Of a stretch of 64,000 bases of DNA, positions 47,880 to 57,713 are shown in pieces. The position numbers were made by a program, and so were the translations under genes. Below the pieces are notes generated by a model, which did not search any database, had not been told where the DNA came from, and saw nothing but the letters and a program-made list of their open reading frames with translations. Origin of the DNA: Cercis canadensis (taxonomy: Eukaryota; Streptophyta; Magnoliopsida; Fabales; Fabaceae); contig QAOA01002976.1 of assembly GCA_003255065.1 (NCBI GenBank), forward strand, positions 456,985 through 520,984, written 5' to 3'. Numbering within the stretch: the first letter of the stretch is position 1; each line of letters starts with the position of its first letter.

Positions 47880-49068
47880 TTCACGCTGCATAGCAATCTT
47901 GAGAAGGCTTGAGGTGATCAACCCTCATAATCCTCTCCTCCATTAATCACTTGAATGGTGATAAAACTTCAACATAATTTCTTATTAAGATTGGAAATTG
48001 CACAATTATAAATTATAAATTAGTGTTATCCCTTAGCACTAAAGAAGAGCAAAGAAATAAATCCATCAATAGATTAAAAGGAAATTGTTAATTATTAAAT
48101 CATATTCGGCGAAGATTTACCCGTAAGTGGCTCTCAGCCATAATGAGTTGACAATTAAAAAAGTACCCATTCTTGTTCACATTTATTCCAAAAAGACTGT
48201 AAGTCAAAATTTTGAAAAATTCCTTGACCGNAAATTTTGAAAAATCCCTTGACCGAAAATATAAAAATATTTTGAAATATCTAAAATGACATTAATTTAT
48301 GCTACAAATGAACGAGTCATTTATATAGTATAATGATAACCAAATGAGAAATAACTTTCCAAATCTCCTTAATATATATTTTTTTTAAATTTATTTTGAA
48401 CACACAGTTTCAATTAAACGTACCCAAAAGTATTTGTTTAACCTACCTAGGCAAAAGCTTTTTGACCTAATTGAATGCTAAAAGCAAAGCGACAGCCATG
48501 CACAGTCAGTTACTTACACTATGGTCAAAATGATAAAGATTAAACAGAAGGGTTACAATTTCCTTAATCTATTGAGCCATAATATAAAAGGACCACAAGT
48601 CAAACTTTTCAATACAAAAATTATTATGAACAGTCTCTTAAGCCATAATATAAAAACATTTTGAAATGCTCATAATGATATTTGTATTCTGCAACAAATG
48701 AACAAATAATTTTATATAGTATAATATCAAATTCCTTAAATCAATGCTTTAGATAATTGGATGTCAAATGACAAATAAAATTTCCAATTTCCTTAATATT
48801 TTTAAATAATTTTGAATGCAGTTTCAATTTAAATGTACACAGAAATAGACGTTTAGCCAAGCTTAAAGTATACGAAAATATTTCCTAATAATACAAGAAT
48901 TAAGTAGTTGCAAATACCAAATTTCAAGTATGAACTTATATAAATGAAGTATTACCTATCATATTGATCTAGTAGATATTAGAAATATAGTTATCACAAA
49001 ATTTGGTGATTAAAATTACTTAACTTCCTAACCGTCATCTTTGCTACTCTAATACATAAAACATAGAT
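47880..49068. repeat. Family-linked segmental-duplication block, second copy
   Basis: Colinear in pieces with 29.2-30.0 and 54.0-56.0 kb (CAGTTTCAATTAAACGTACC, GTTTAACCTACCTAGGCAAA, CACAGTCAGTTACTTACACT). The N at 48231 is flanked by a short duplicated phrase. No gene. Confidence 0.75.
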
Positions 49069-49770
49069 ATATCCATCAAGCCCTCCCTTCTCTCTAAAAA
49101 CTCACCCATCTCTGCAACTTTTCTCCAATAAGATCCAGTTTCTCTACCACCCTTAGGTGCGACTTTTTTCAGTAAGTCTAGTCATTTTCTTGTTTCTCCT
49201 TTTCTCCTTATTGAAAGGTTTCAACCTCATTCTCTTGTTCCTTTTCTTGTGCTCTGCTTTGGGGCTACGGCAGACCTATATGTCTTTTTTATTCAATTGT
49301 TTGTCTTTGTTAGGTATTTTGGTTTGTCATTTCAATAAATTGTTCTAATCTGTCAATTGTGTTTTACACACTTTCCTTATTCAAAGGCAAATATGGTATT
49401 CTAGGGGTTAATCCATCAGATTGAACCTCTATTTCAGGTAGATCTCAAAATTTTCATGTCATATTTTATGTGTTATGTAAAGATATACTTTAGGTCAATC
49501 GAGTGTTTAACCTCGCTATAGTATATTTGGTATTTTTCTCCGCCATTAAAGATACTTTATCATCGAATGTCAATGGCTTCTGTTTTGCCTAGACCTAGAG
49601 CCATGTTTTTATTCACCTTTTAGTATAGGGAGAAAAATGTATAAGTTTGGGGTATCAGCTTTTTGAATTTCAAGAAATATTGTATTGAGAATTTCATATG
49701 GTGTTATTTGTTATTGTGTAAGTGCCAATTGACTTAATGCAATAGATTTATGTTTCTCATAAAAAAAAAA
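49069..49770 (+). mobile_element. Poly(A) retroposon (retrocopy of an unidentified transcript)
   Basis: A 702-bp insert ends in a run of A and is flanked by an 18-bp direct repeat, AATACATAAAACATAGAT (49051-49068) and AATACATTAAACATAGAT (49771-49788). The duplicated segment at 29939-29980 shows the same site uninterrupted. There is no intron-like structure and no reading frame over 63 codons. Target-primed LINE-mediated insertion of a polyadenylated RNA fits. The source gene is not identified. Confidence 0.78.
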
Positions 49771-49788
49771 AATACATTAAACATAGAT

Positions 49789-51760
49789 TAATAAGCTATG
49801 ATCGATAATAATCCTACTATATATTCTTTCATAGCCGATGAGGTTATCATCTTTGAACTTGCAGCAAATTCATTTAAGATAGTTCCGTTATATTTAAAAT
49901 TATTAAATTACAATGGAAGTGAATACTATTGTTTAATTAATTAAAAATAAAAAGGTAGATGTGGAGAAAATAAAGTAGAAATTATATATATGTTTAAGAG
50001 TGGTATCAACTTATACTAGGTGTAAGACTTGAACACTTACACCCTTCAATAATTATATATATCATAGTTTTCTTCTTTTTGATTCTATTACAATTCAATT
50101 TTAGATTCAAAATTCTTAAAAGGAGAGTGAGATGCATTTTATAAAAGAGATGGATCATTTTTTCTTGTTTAGTCTAAATTAAAGACATTTTTCTTCACTT
50201 TTATAGAAAATATACTGTCAGTTATTAATGTGTCTTAGAGAAAGATTTATGGGTTAGTTCCTCTCACAATAACATATTAATGAACTAACTTGACGCAAAT
50301 TTGTTGATGGATTGCTATGTTATCACCCCTTGATCAAAACTTTCATTTTAGACCTAATTAGTCATAATTTTTTCTAACTCATTTCGAAGCTCTCGTCAAT
50401 AAGAGCAACCTAGTGCAAGTCAAAATATTTAACACTAGAAAAATCGGCATAAATTAGCAGTTATAAGATAAAGTTTATACATAATAACACTTTTTCTTTA
50501 TAGCCAAATTCAAACAACTTAGCTACTGTTTAGCTATTTTGACTCACATGGAATCACTTTTGTTTTGCAAGAGCTTAATTTGTAATGAGCCTTAAAACCA
50601 AGGTTATTTCTCTTACAATAACAAACTAACGAACTAACAAATTATCATTGTTTCTACACTTTTATTGAAAAAGACCATTACTTAATAATTTATGTACACT
50701 GGAAAAAAGTTCGTTGGTAGGTATTTCTGAACAATAACGAACTAACTAACTAACGAATTATCAATGTTTCTCCACTTTTATTGAGAAAGACCGTTGCTTA
50801 ATAATTTATGTACACCGGAAAAAAGTTCGTTGGTAAGTATATCTAAACAATAACGATTAGCAAACTAATAAACTTTTTTTAGTTTTTCTTTTTGTCAAAG
50901 ATATATAGAATATTTACATTACAATGTATATTTACATATATATTTTCAAGAAAATTAACTCTCATATGAGAAAGAGTATATATTTAAGCTGCTAATAAAC
51001 TATCACAATAATAACACAATTACAAAGAACAGACACACTAGGAATTGATCTCGGATCCTAAGAACCTCTCAAACAAAAGTTGGGTACATGACTACTTGAG
51101 CTATTGCTCGGGTATTAAACTTTCATTAGTTTAATTAAAAAGGTTATTAATGCTTACTCGCATATAGTTCTCAATAATAATGAATATATTAACCATTTAT
51201 CGAACTAACCTTTCATCTTTATTTTTCATTAAAAGACTATTAAACTGATTGAAAGGTAATTAGTAAAAACATCAGTCAAAACCTTTTTAGAAAAAAAAGC
51301 TTATTATTGATGATCTCTTTATCCGATGTACAAAAACTAATTGAATTTACAAAATAATTTTTTTAGAGTATTATGCTAACCAATTTAAATTCCCCCTTTT
51401 TTTTTTCTTTCAAAAACTATCATTTTGATAAAAAAAAAATCCTTTCCACTCCTTGGATGACATGTGTACTTGTTCAATCTGTATTTCAGATAATTTGATG
51501 TGAAATGAAAATTAGATTTCCTAAACTCATTCAAATTATTTTAGATGCACTTCCAATTTAAAGGTACCCAAAAGTATTTTTTGACCTACCTCGAAAGCGT
51601 GCAAAATCCATTTAGCTTTGCATGCTATAGACAAAGCAACAGCCGGCAATTCATCTACAAAGTCAGTTACTTGCACTATATGGGCAGAAAAGATGATAAA
51701 GATGAAAAAGAAGAACCGTTACTTGTTTAATTTGAGCCTCATATAGCAATGTTGTAATAA
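49789..51760. repeat. Repeat-rich spacer upstream of gene B
   Basis: Contains several copies of the AACAATAACGAACTAAC and TTTCTCCACTTTTATTGA words (for example near 50750 and 50860), then sequence matching 26.5-26.8 kb just upstream of the gene B promoter. No gene. Confidence 0.65.
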
Positions 51761-51764
51761 TAAA

Positions 51765-51905
51765 AGGTAAGATTCCTCTTGTATTTTTGCATCCCAGAAT
51801 AATTACACCAAACGAGATACATGCACCCAACCCCTTCCACTCTATTATAATACCATTACCATTACGATCACCACCTTCTTCAACGTCCATCACAATCACA
51901 TCCTT
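51765..51905 (+). promoter_or_regulatory. Promoter cassette of family gene B
   Basis: Close match to the gene A promoter: CACCAAACGAGATACATGCA, CCCAACCCCTTCCACTCTAT and TATTATAATA at 51843-51852. A leader intron probably ends TTTTGGTAG before 52168. Confidence 0.6.
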
Positions 51906-52188
51906 CTTAGCTCTCTCTCAGTTCTAAAATTTCTCTATCTGCTCTCTACCAATCTCCCTAATTAGACTCCCTCGGTCAGTGACTATCAGTAAGTGTTTTT
52001 TTTTCTAGAGATTTCTTTCTTCTTCACTTGATATCAATTTGGTTGCAAAATTTCTGCACAAATTTTTAAGTAAAGCACAATTTATGGTTTTCATCTAGAT
52101 GAGTAAAATTTTCCATAGATTATCTATTTACCAGCCATTTCTTCATTTGCTTGGGGCTTTTGGTAGGTACATACTCAGTTGAGCAGCC

Positions 52189-53646
52189 ATGTCCAGCTCA
52201 TCAGGATCAGGAGGAGTGCTGTCATATGGAAAAGTCTCAGAACTTTTCCGATATGATTCAGTTACGGTCATGCAACTTAGTTATGATGACGAAAGGAAGC
52301 ATTGGCTTAAGGCTGAGGGCCACTTTGTGGTGACCCTCATCGTTCAGATGGCATATTCAATCCTTATGACTGTGTGTGCTGTTGATGGCTTCAAGTGGCC
52401 ATTAACAAAAGACATCGTTATCATCCGCTTGGCGGAGCGCACTTTCGCCATCGTCCTCCCAGGCCTCTTCTATGGCCTTCGCTTCCCTCCCTCTTGCAAA
52501 GAGGCCATTGTAGAGTCTCTTGTTAAGGTCTTTATGAAGTATGGTCATTACCTCGATCTCAAAAAATTGGTGAATGGTAAAACTCTCTTCAATTTTACTC
52601 TATTTAGATTATTTAATTTGCCCTATTTTAGAGGTTATTATATTTCGATTTGTCTCACTTGATTAACATGATGTCTCATCAAGTTTTTACAGAAAACTAA
52701 AGAACTTTTAATTTAATTTCTGGCTTTTATTGACCAAAAAATAATAAAGCTTTTTTCTCATTGGTTATTTTGGAAAATAAAATAAAAGTTTCAGTCAAAC
52801 TTCCTCTTACACTTTGGAATTCACTCTATAAATTTTGTTTGATAGTTGTATTTCCATACCTTGCTCTTTGTCTGAATATATTTATATGCATTTTTTTCTA
52901 ATTGTTATTATAATTATTACTAGGCTTTCCTTGGTATGTAGAAAAATGGGCCAAATCAATTTTGATAGGAGAAGACATACATATATATGGTATTGGCATA
53001 TAGCATTTAAGACTACCATTTATTCTTTGTTGTTTTTTTGATAGTATACCCTGTTCTGGACAATGAATCTGATCTCTGGCTTAAAGTGCGTCCACGAATT
53101 CAATTCCTTGCCCATGACATTCTTAGAGGATTTGGTCTTATCCCTGGCAGATCACAATTCTGGGTACCAAACGAGGATTCCAGCTTGGTAAGGGCTGTTC
53201 GCATGTCTGCCGCGACCAAATTGATTGAAAACGTCGTCTGCTTAGGAATCTTCAACTTGACACACATCATCATCAGCCCAAATCAGCTGTTTGGTGGTAG
53301 TAGCGACAGACTCACCTCAGACATTGCTTATGCTTCAGTCACTGTGTTTACCTATGTTGTAGACACTGTTGAAATATCATGGCTGATGTCCAAAGGTTTT
53401 GGTTCTCTTCTTAACCAAATGCTGCCTTCTCTTCATGTTTGGCCTTGCCCTCGGCTCAAAGTTTGGAGATTAAATGATCGTGGTCTAACGATTATCCTTC
53501 ATCAAATGGGAACTAGTACTGAAAAAGAAGAAAACTTGATGGAAAAAGAGAAAGAGGAAGAGAAAGAGAGAGAGATGGCCTTAGTCTCTGCTAGGGAGAA
53601 AGGAAAACAAATCATATTCGTAGATTCAGAGGAAGACGACGAGTGA
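52189..53646 (+). CDS. Unknown two-exon family, member B
   Basis: Exons 52189-52576 and 53045-53646 give 329 residues; exon 1 is the same 388 nt as in gene A and the phase-1 GT-AG intron is at the same place. Family unrecognised. Shared features: MSSSSGSGG start, hydrophobic segment at about 44-66, FKWPLTKD, LPGLFYGLRFPPSC, YPVLDNESDLW, VFTYVVDTVEISWLMSKGF and MLPSLHVWPCPRLKVWRLND. The tail is a run of Glu/Lys and ends GKQIIFVDSEEDDE. A hydrophobic core followed by Ser and acidic residues has the form of a SUMO-interacting motif. That reading is inference from pattern only. Conservation of frame and splice sites against A argues for a functional gene. Confidence 0.87.
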
Positions 53647-53879
53647 TATTGATAATGTTTATGTCTGTTGGTTTTACAGTCTCAGGTCCATGAATGGTAT
53701 ATGTATTTTATGGAGTGAGATTTGAGTTTAAACTCTAATAATCGATTTTGTATATGTTTCTAGTAAAATATAAAACGTTCCTATTCACCGTGTCTAACCT
53801 TTTGTTTTCCTTTGCTTAAGCTATTAGGATTGACTTTGAGGTCCCACCTTTTCTCACTTTCACCACTATATACTTTCTT

Positions 53880-54640
53880 TCTCACTTTCATAAAAAAAAA
53901 TTAAAAAAAAAATAAATAAATAAAATTAAATGTGTCTATGAGAAAGATCTACTAGTTAGTTCCTCTCAGAATAACGAATAACAAAATGTTCAAGGTTTAT
54001 GTTTAATAAAAAAAACGAAATAATGATTTTTCAGTTTATTAAAAGGAAATTATTAATGATTAATTGGTATCGGATGAAGATTTACTTTCACAATGGTAAT
54101 AAATTGGCGGTAATTAAGAGAATATTAGTCAAATTTTATTAGAAAAGGTTTATTATGAAGAAGATCTTGAGCCAAAAATTGAAAAACAAAAATCAAATAG
54201 CTAAAAGCACATTTATTTATGCAACAAATGAACATGTAATTCAGTATAATATTCACCAATTTAAATTCTCTTTAAGAATTTTTTTTTTTCCAAAAATGAC
54301 AATTTTAACAAATTCCCTTCCACCCTTTGGATGGCATGTCAACTTGCCTAAATCAATACTTCAGATAGTTGGATGTCAAACAAAAAATAATTTTGCCAAT
54401 CTCCTTAATACTTATAAAATTATTTTGAATGCAGATTCAATTTAAACTTACCCAAAAGTATTTGTTTAGCCTACCTTTAAAGTATGCAAAAGCTTTTTGA
54501 CCTCTCATTCTAAAAAGGCAAAGCAACAGCAAAGCATCTACAAAGTCAGTTACTTGCACTATGGCCAAAATGATCAAGATAAAAACAGAAGAACGGGTGC
54601 AATTTCCTTAATCTATTGTAATTAATGTGATAAAACTAAT
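53880..54640. repeat. Family-linked repeat block, third copy
   Basis: Shares the phrases CCCTTTGGATGGCATGTCAA, TTAGCCTACC and ACAAAGTCAGTTACTTGCAC with the other blocks. No exon. Confidence 0.7.
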
Positions 54641-54644
54641 AATG

Positions 54645-54745
54645 ATATTCCCTTATAGTATTGCATGTCCCTGAGGAATTACAGAAAACGAGATCCATGC
54701 GAGCTCCTCCCCATCTATATACTATCATTACCACGCACCTTCCAT
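54645..54745 (+). promoter_or_regulatory. Orphan promoter cassette 2
   Basis: Very close to orphan 1: GAGGAATTACAGAAAACGAG, ATCCATGCG, CTCCCCATCTATATAC (TATA at 54716-54722), ATTACCACGCACCTTCCATG. It is followed by unrelated AT-rich DNA, not a family exon. Confidence 0.65.
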
Positions 54746-55960
54746 GGCTCATGGCTCACTAAACACCAAATTAAAAAATTTAGATTTCAAAATTTTTTGA
54801 AAGAGGTTAAGATATGTTTTATAAAAGAGATGGCGCATTCTTGTGTATGGTAAATTTTGGAAGAAAAGACTAATAATTATATATGCGTACATGACATTAG
54901 GGAGGTTCGACACAACTATCACTATAGACTTTTTCTTTTTCACTTTTATTGAAAAAAGACCGCTACTAATTAATATGGCTTTGAAGATTATTTACTAGTT
55001 AGTCCTAATCAGAATAAGAAACTAACAAACTAGCTCCACAAAAATATTTCAATAGATAGCTTTGAATGATAACAAATAAAGAACTAGTGAAATTTTCTGT
55101 TTAATAACGAATAATGAAGTAAACAAATAACAAACTAGTGAACATTTCTATTTAATAATGAATAACGAAGTAATGAACTTTTTGGTTTTATAAAAAGGGG
55201 ATTTTTTTTTTTTACTGAATAACTTATAGTTGAGTGATACTAAAATTATCTTTAGGGCTTAAGGGATTGAAATAATTCGAACTAGGGAAGGGAATGTGAT
55301 AAAGACCAGTCTTATAACTTGGAGTAATCTCTACTAAACTATAATTCTTTCTCTTATTAAAAGGGAATTGTTAATGATTAATTCATATTAGTCAAAGATT
55401 TACCCGTATGTAACTCTTAGCCATAATTAATTGACAATTATGAAAGGACTCCATGTTTATTGTAAAAAGACTACAATTCAAACTTTCAAAAACAAAATTT
55501 CTTTTTGAAAAATTTCCGGAGCCAAGATATAAAAGTATTTTGAAATAGCTAGAATGACATTTATTTATGGAATAATTAATAAATGATTTTAGATAATATA
55601 ATATTAAAAAATTGAAGTTCTCTTTAAGATTTATTTTTTCAAAAATGATAAACTTAACAAATTTCTTACCATTCCTTCGATGACATATTAACTCCATATG
55701 TCAAATCTAAAATAAAATTTCCACTCTCCTTAAAAAAAATTTAAAATTGTTTTGCATGCAGTTTCAATTTAAAATCTACCCAATATTATTTGTTTAGCGT
55801 TCCTATGCAACAGCTTTTTGACCCAATTGAATGCTAATTAAAAGTAAAGTAACAGCTATGCATCTACAAAACCAGGTACTTGCCCTGTGGTCAATGATAA
55901 AGAGAAAACGAAAGAACGGTTACAATTTCCTTATAAACCAATTATAATGTGTCAAAAATA
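54746..55960. repeat. Repeat-rich spacer, fourth copy of the block
   Basis: Part (about 54780-54850) also matches 50100-50170 (TTTTATAAAAGAGATGG). 55370-55950 repeats the 48.1-48.6 kb order. No gene supported. Confidence 0.65.
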
Positions 55961-55964
55961 ATAA

Positions 55965-56075
55965 TGAGATTCCATTCTAGTATTTCACCTCCCTGAGGCA
56001 TTTCACAAAGCGAGATGCATGCACCCCTCTATATAATATCATTACCACCTTCCCTGTCCATCATCACGTTCACAG
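55965..56075 (+). promoter_or_regulatory. Promoter cassette of family pseudogene C
   Basis: GAGATGCATGCACCCC then TATATAATA at 56030-56038 and ATCATTACCACCTTCCCTGT, the fifth member of the promoter set. Confidence 0.6.
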
Positions 56076-56381
56076 CCTTCTTATTAATCTTTTTCTGTCC
56101 TTTGTAAAATTTCCTCTCTTGCTCTCTGCCTCTCTCCTTGAACTCCCTCAGCCATTCCCCAGCAGTACATCTCCCCCCATTTTTCATTAATGTATATTTC
56201 TTTTTCTCTTTTTGTGAATTTGGTTGCAAAATTTCTGCAACAAATTTCTTAGACGAAGCCCGATTATGCTTTTCATCTAAATTTGTAGAATTTTCCATAT
56301 ATATTTTCTATTTACCCATCAATCGTTCCTTCACTTGGGTCTTTTTCCTAAATACAAAATCTCTTGAGCAACTAATCACCA

Positions 56382-56757
56382 GTGTCTAGCACAGAGCAAG
56401 GCGATTGCTCCCATATAGAAGCAGCATCTTGGAAATTTTCAACAGAAATCTACTATGGTTGGCCAGAATGACTATGATGACCAGAATTGGCTTTGGCTTA
56501 ATTATGACTCTGGGACACTTGGTGTTGGTGGTGATTCTGATCATTCAGATCATGATCATGTCTTCATTTCTTATGATTGTTTGTGCTGTTGACCACTTCA
56601 AGTGGCCCCTGACAAAGGACGTCTTCCACGTGGCTGAGCGTAGCTTCGCCACCCTCCCAGGCCTCTTGTATGGCATCCAGTTCCATACCTCTAGTGAGGA
56701 CATCATGTTTTCTTCATTACCAAAATCTCAAAAAGATATACAACATTAAGAGTAAGG
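56382..56757 (+). pseudogene. Family pseudogene C, left arm (exon 1)
   Basis: The start codon is changed from ATG to GTG (GTGTCTAGC against ATGTCTAGC) and the early part is shifted. From about 56555 it reads FLMIVCAVDHFKWPLTKDVF then AERSFATLPGLLYGIQF, clearly the exon 1 core of the family. The exon 1 donor and exon 2 are absent. Confidence 0.85.
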
Positions 56758-57257
56758 CTCTCTTATTCAATTTAACTTAGTTTCAATTGTTTAATTTAGT
56801 GATTCTTCAGAGGTTATAATAGAACCCGTAGCAAGGCTACAATAACTATTGTAAACCCTCTAATAACTCTTTCATCTCCACTATGGGCTGTTCCAAGTTC
56901 CAACTCCTTTCTCTGTATGTGTACAATCTAGTGCTCTAGTGCCCTTGCAAGACTTTCTGTTGTGAATTAAGCTCTTGCAAGGGCATTAGATTGTACAAAA
57001 TCACATGAAAGAGTTGAACTTGGAACACTCCAAAATGGAGATAAAAGAGGTGTTAGTGATTTTACAATAGTTGGAGTAGCCTTGCCATAGTTTTATCATA
57101 ACCTTTGAAGAAGGGCCTTCTTAAACTATTCAAATTGAGTAAAATTGAACCGAGATTTACCTTTAATTTTCTATATTTTTTTTAAGATTTTGGTAATGAG
57201 CAAACATCATTTAAACCCATTCAAGAGAGTCTATTAGGGTGCCTTCAGGAGAGAAAT

Positions 57258-57680
57258 TGACGTGGATTTAGTCATAAGAGATTTCATAGATCGGGCAAAG
57301 CATAATAAGGTCCAGAAGAAAAGAGACCCTGTTTGACATGTTTTAGTAATAAATGCGTAACTTTCAACTCGGGTGGAGTTACGGGGCCCATGACCCTCCG
57401 TTTCGAAGCTCGTTCAGAGGTCCAGATCATGGGAACTTGGTTTTACTTGGTTGAGGCCGTTTTTGGGCCCAAAATCCCTCAGAAACGTCGGTTTTGGGCT
57501 GTTTTCTAGTTTGCTGATTTCTTTTGTAATGTTTTAAGGTTTTCTTTTAGTAGTTAAGCTTTATGTTTCATTGTAGCCACATTCAGAATATTATTCACTT
57601 TCTTTGACCATTATACAATTTTTGTTTGAGGTTCCTTTGACTGTGTTTGAGGTTCCTTTCTTAGCTTTCTCGCTGTGTCA
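57258..57680 (+). repeat. 5' LTR of the gypsy element
   Basis: 423 bp, TGACGTGGATTT...CGCTGTGTCA. Its first 76 bp match the 3' end of the polyprotein frame, because the frame runs into the LTR. Confidence 0.9.
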
Positions 57681-57713
57681 GTTTGGTGTCAAAGAGGTTT
57701 GCTTGACGGCTTG

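Noticed and set aside
57334-57680. Shorter 347-bp LTR starting TGACATG
   Set aside because: Equal-length 347-bp LTRs are possible, but homology continues 76 bp further left and the 5-bp repeat GAAAT is found only with the 423-bp boundaries.
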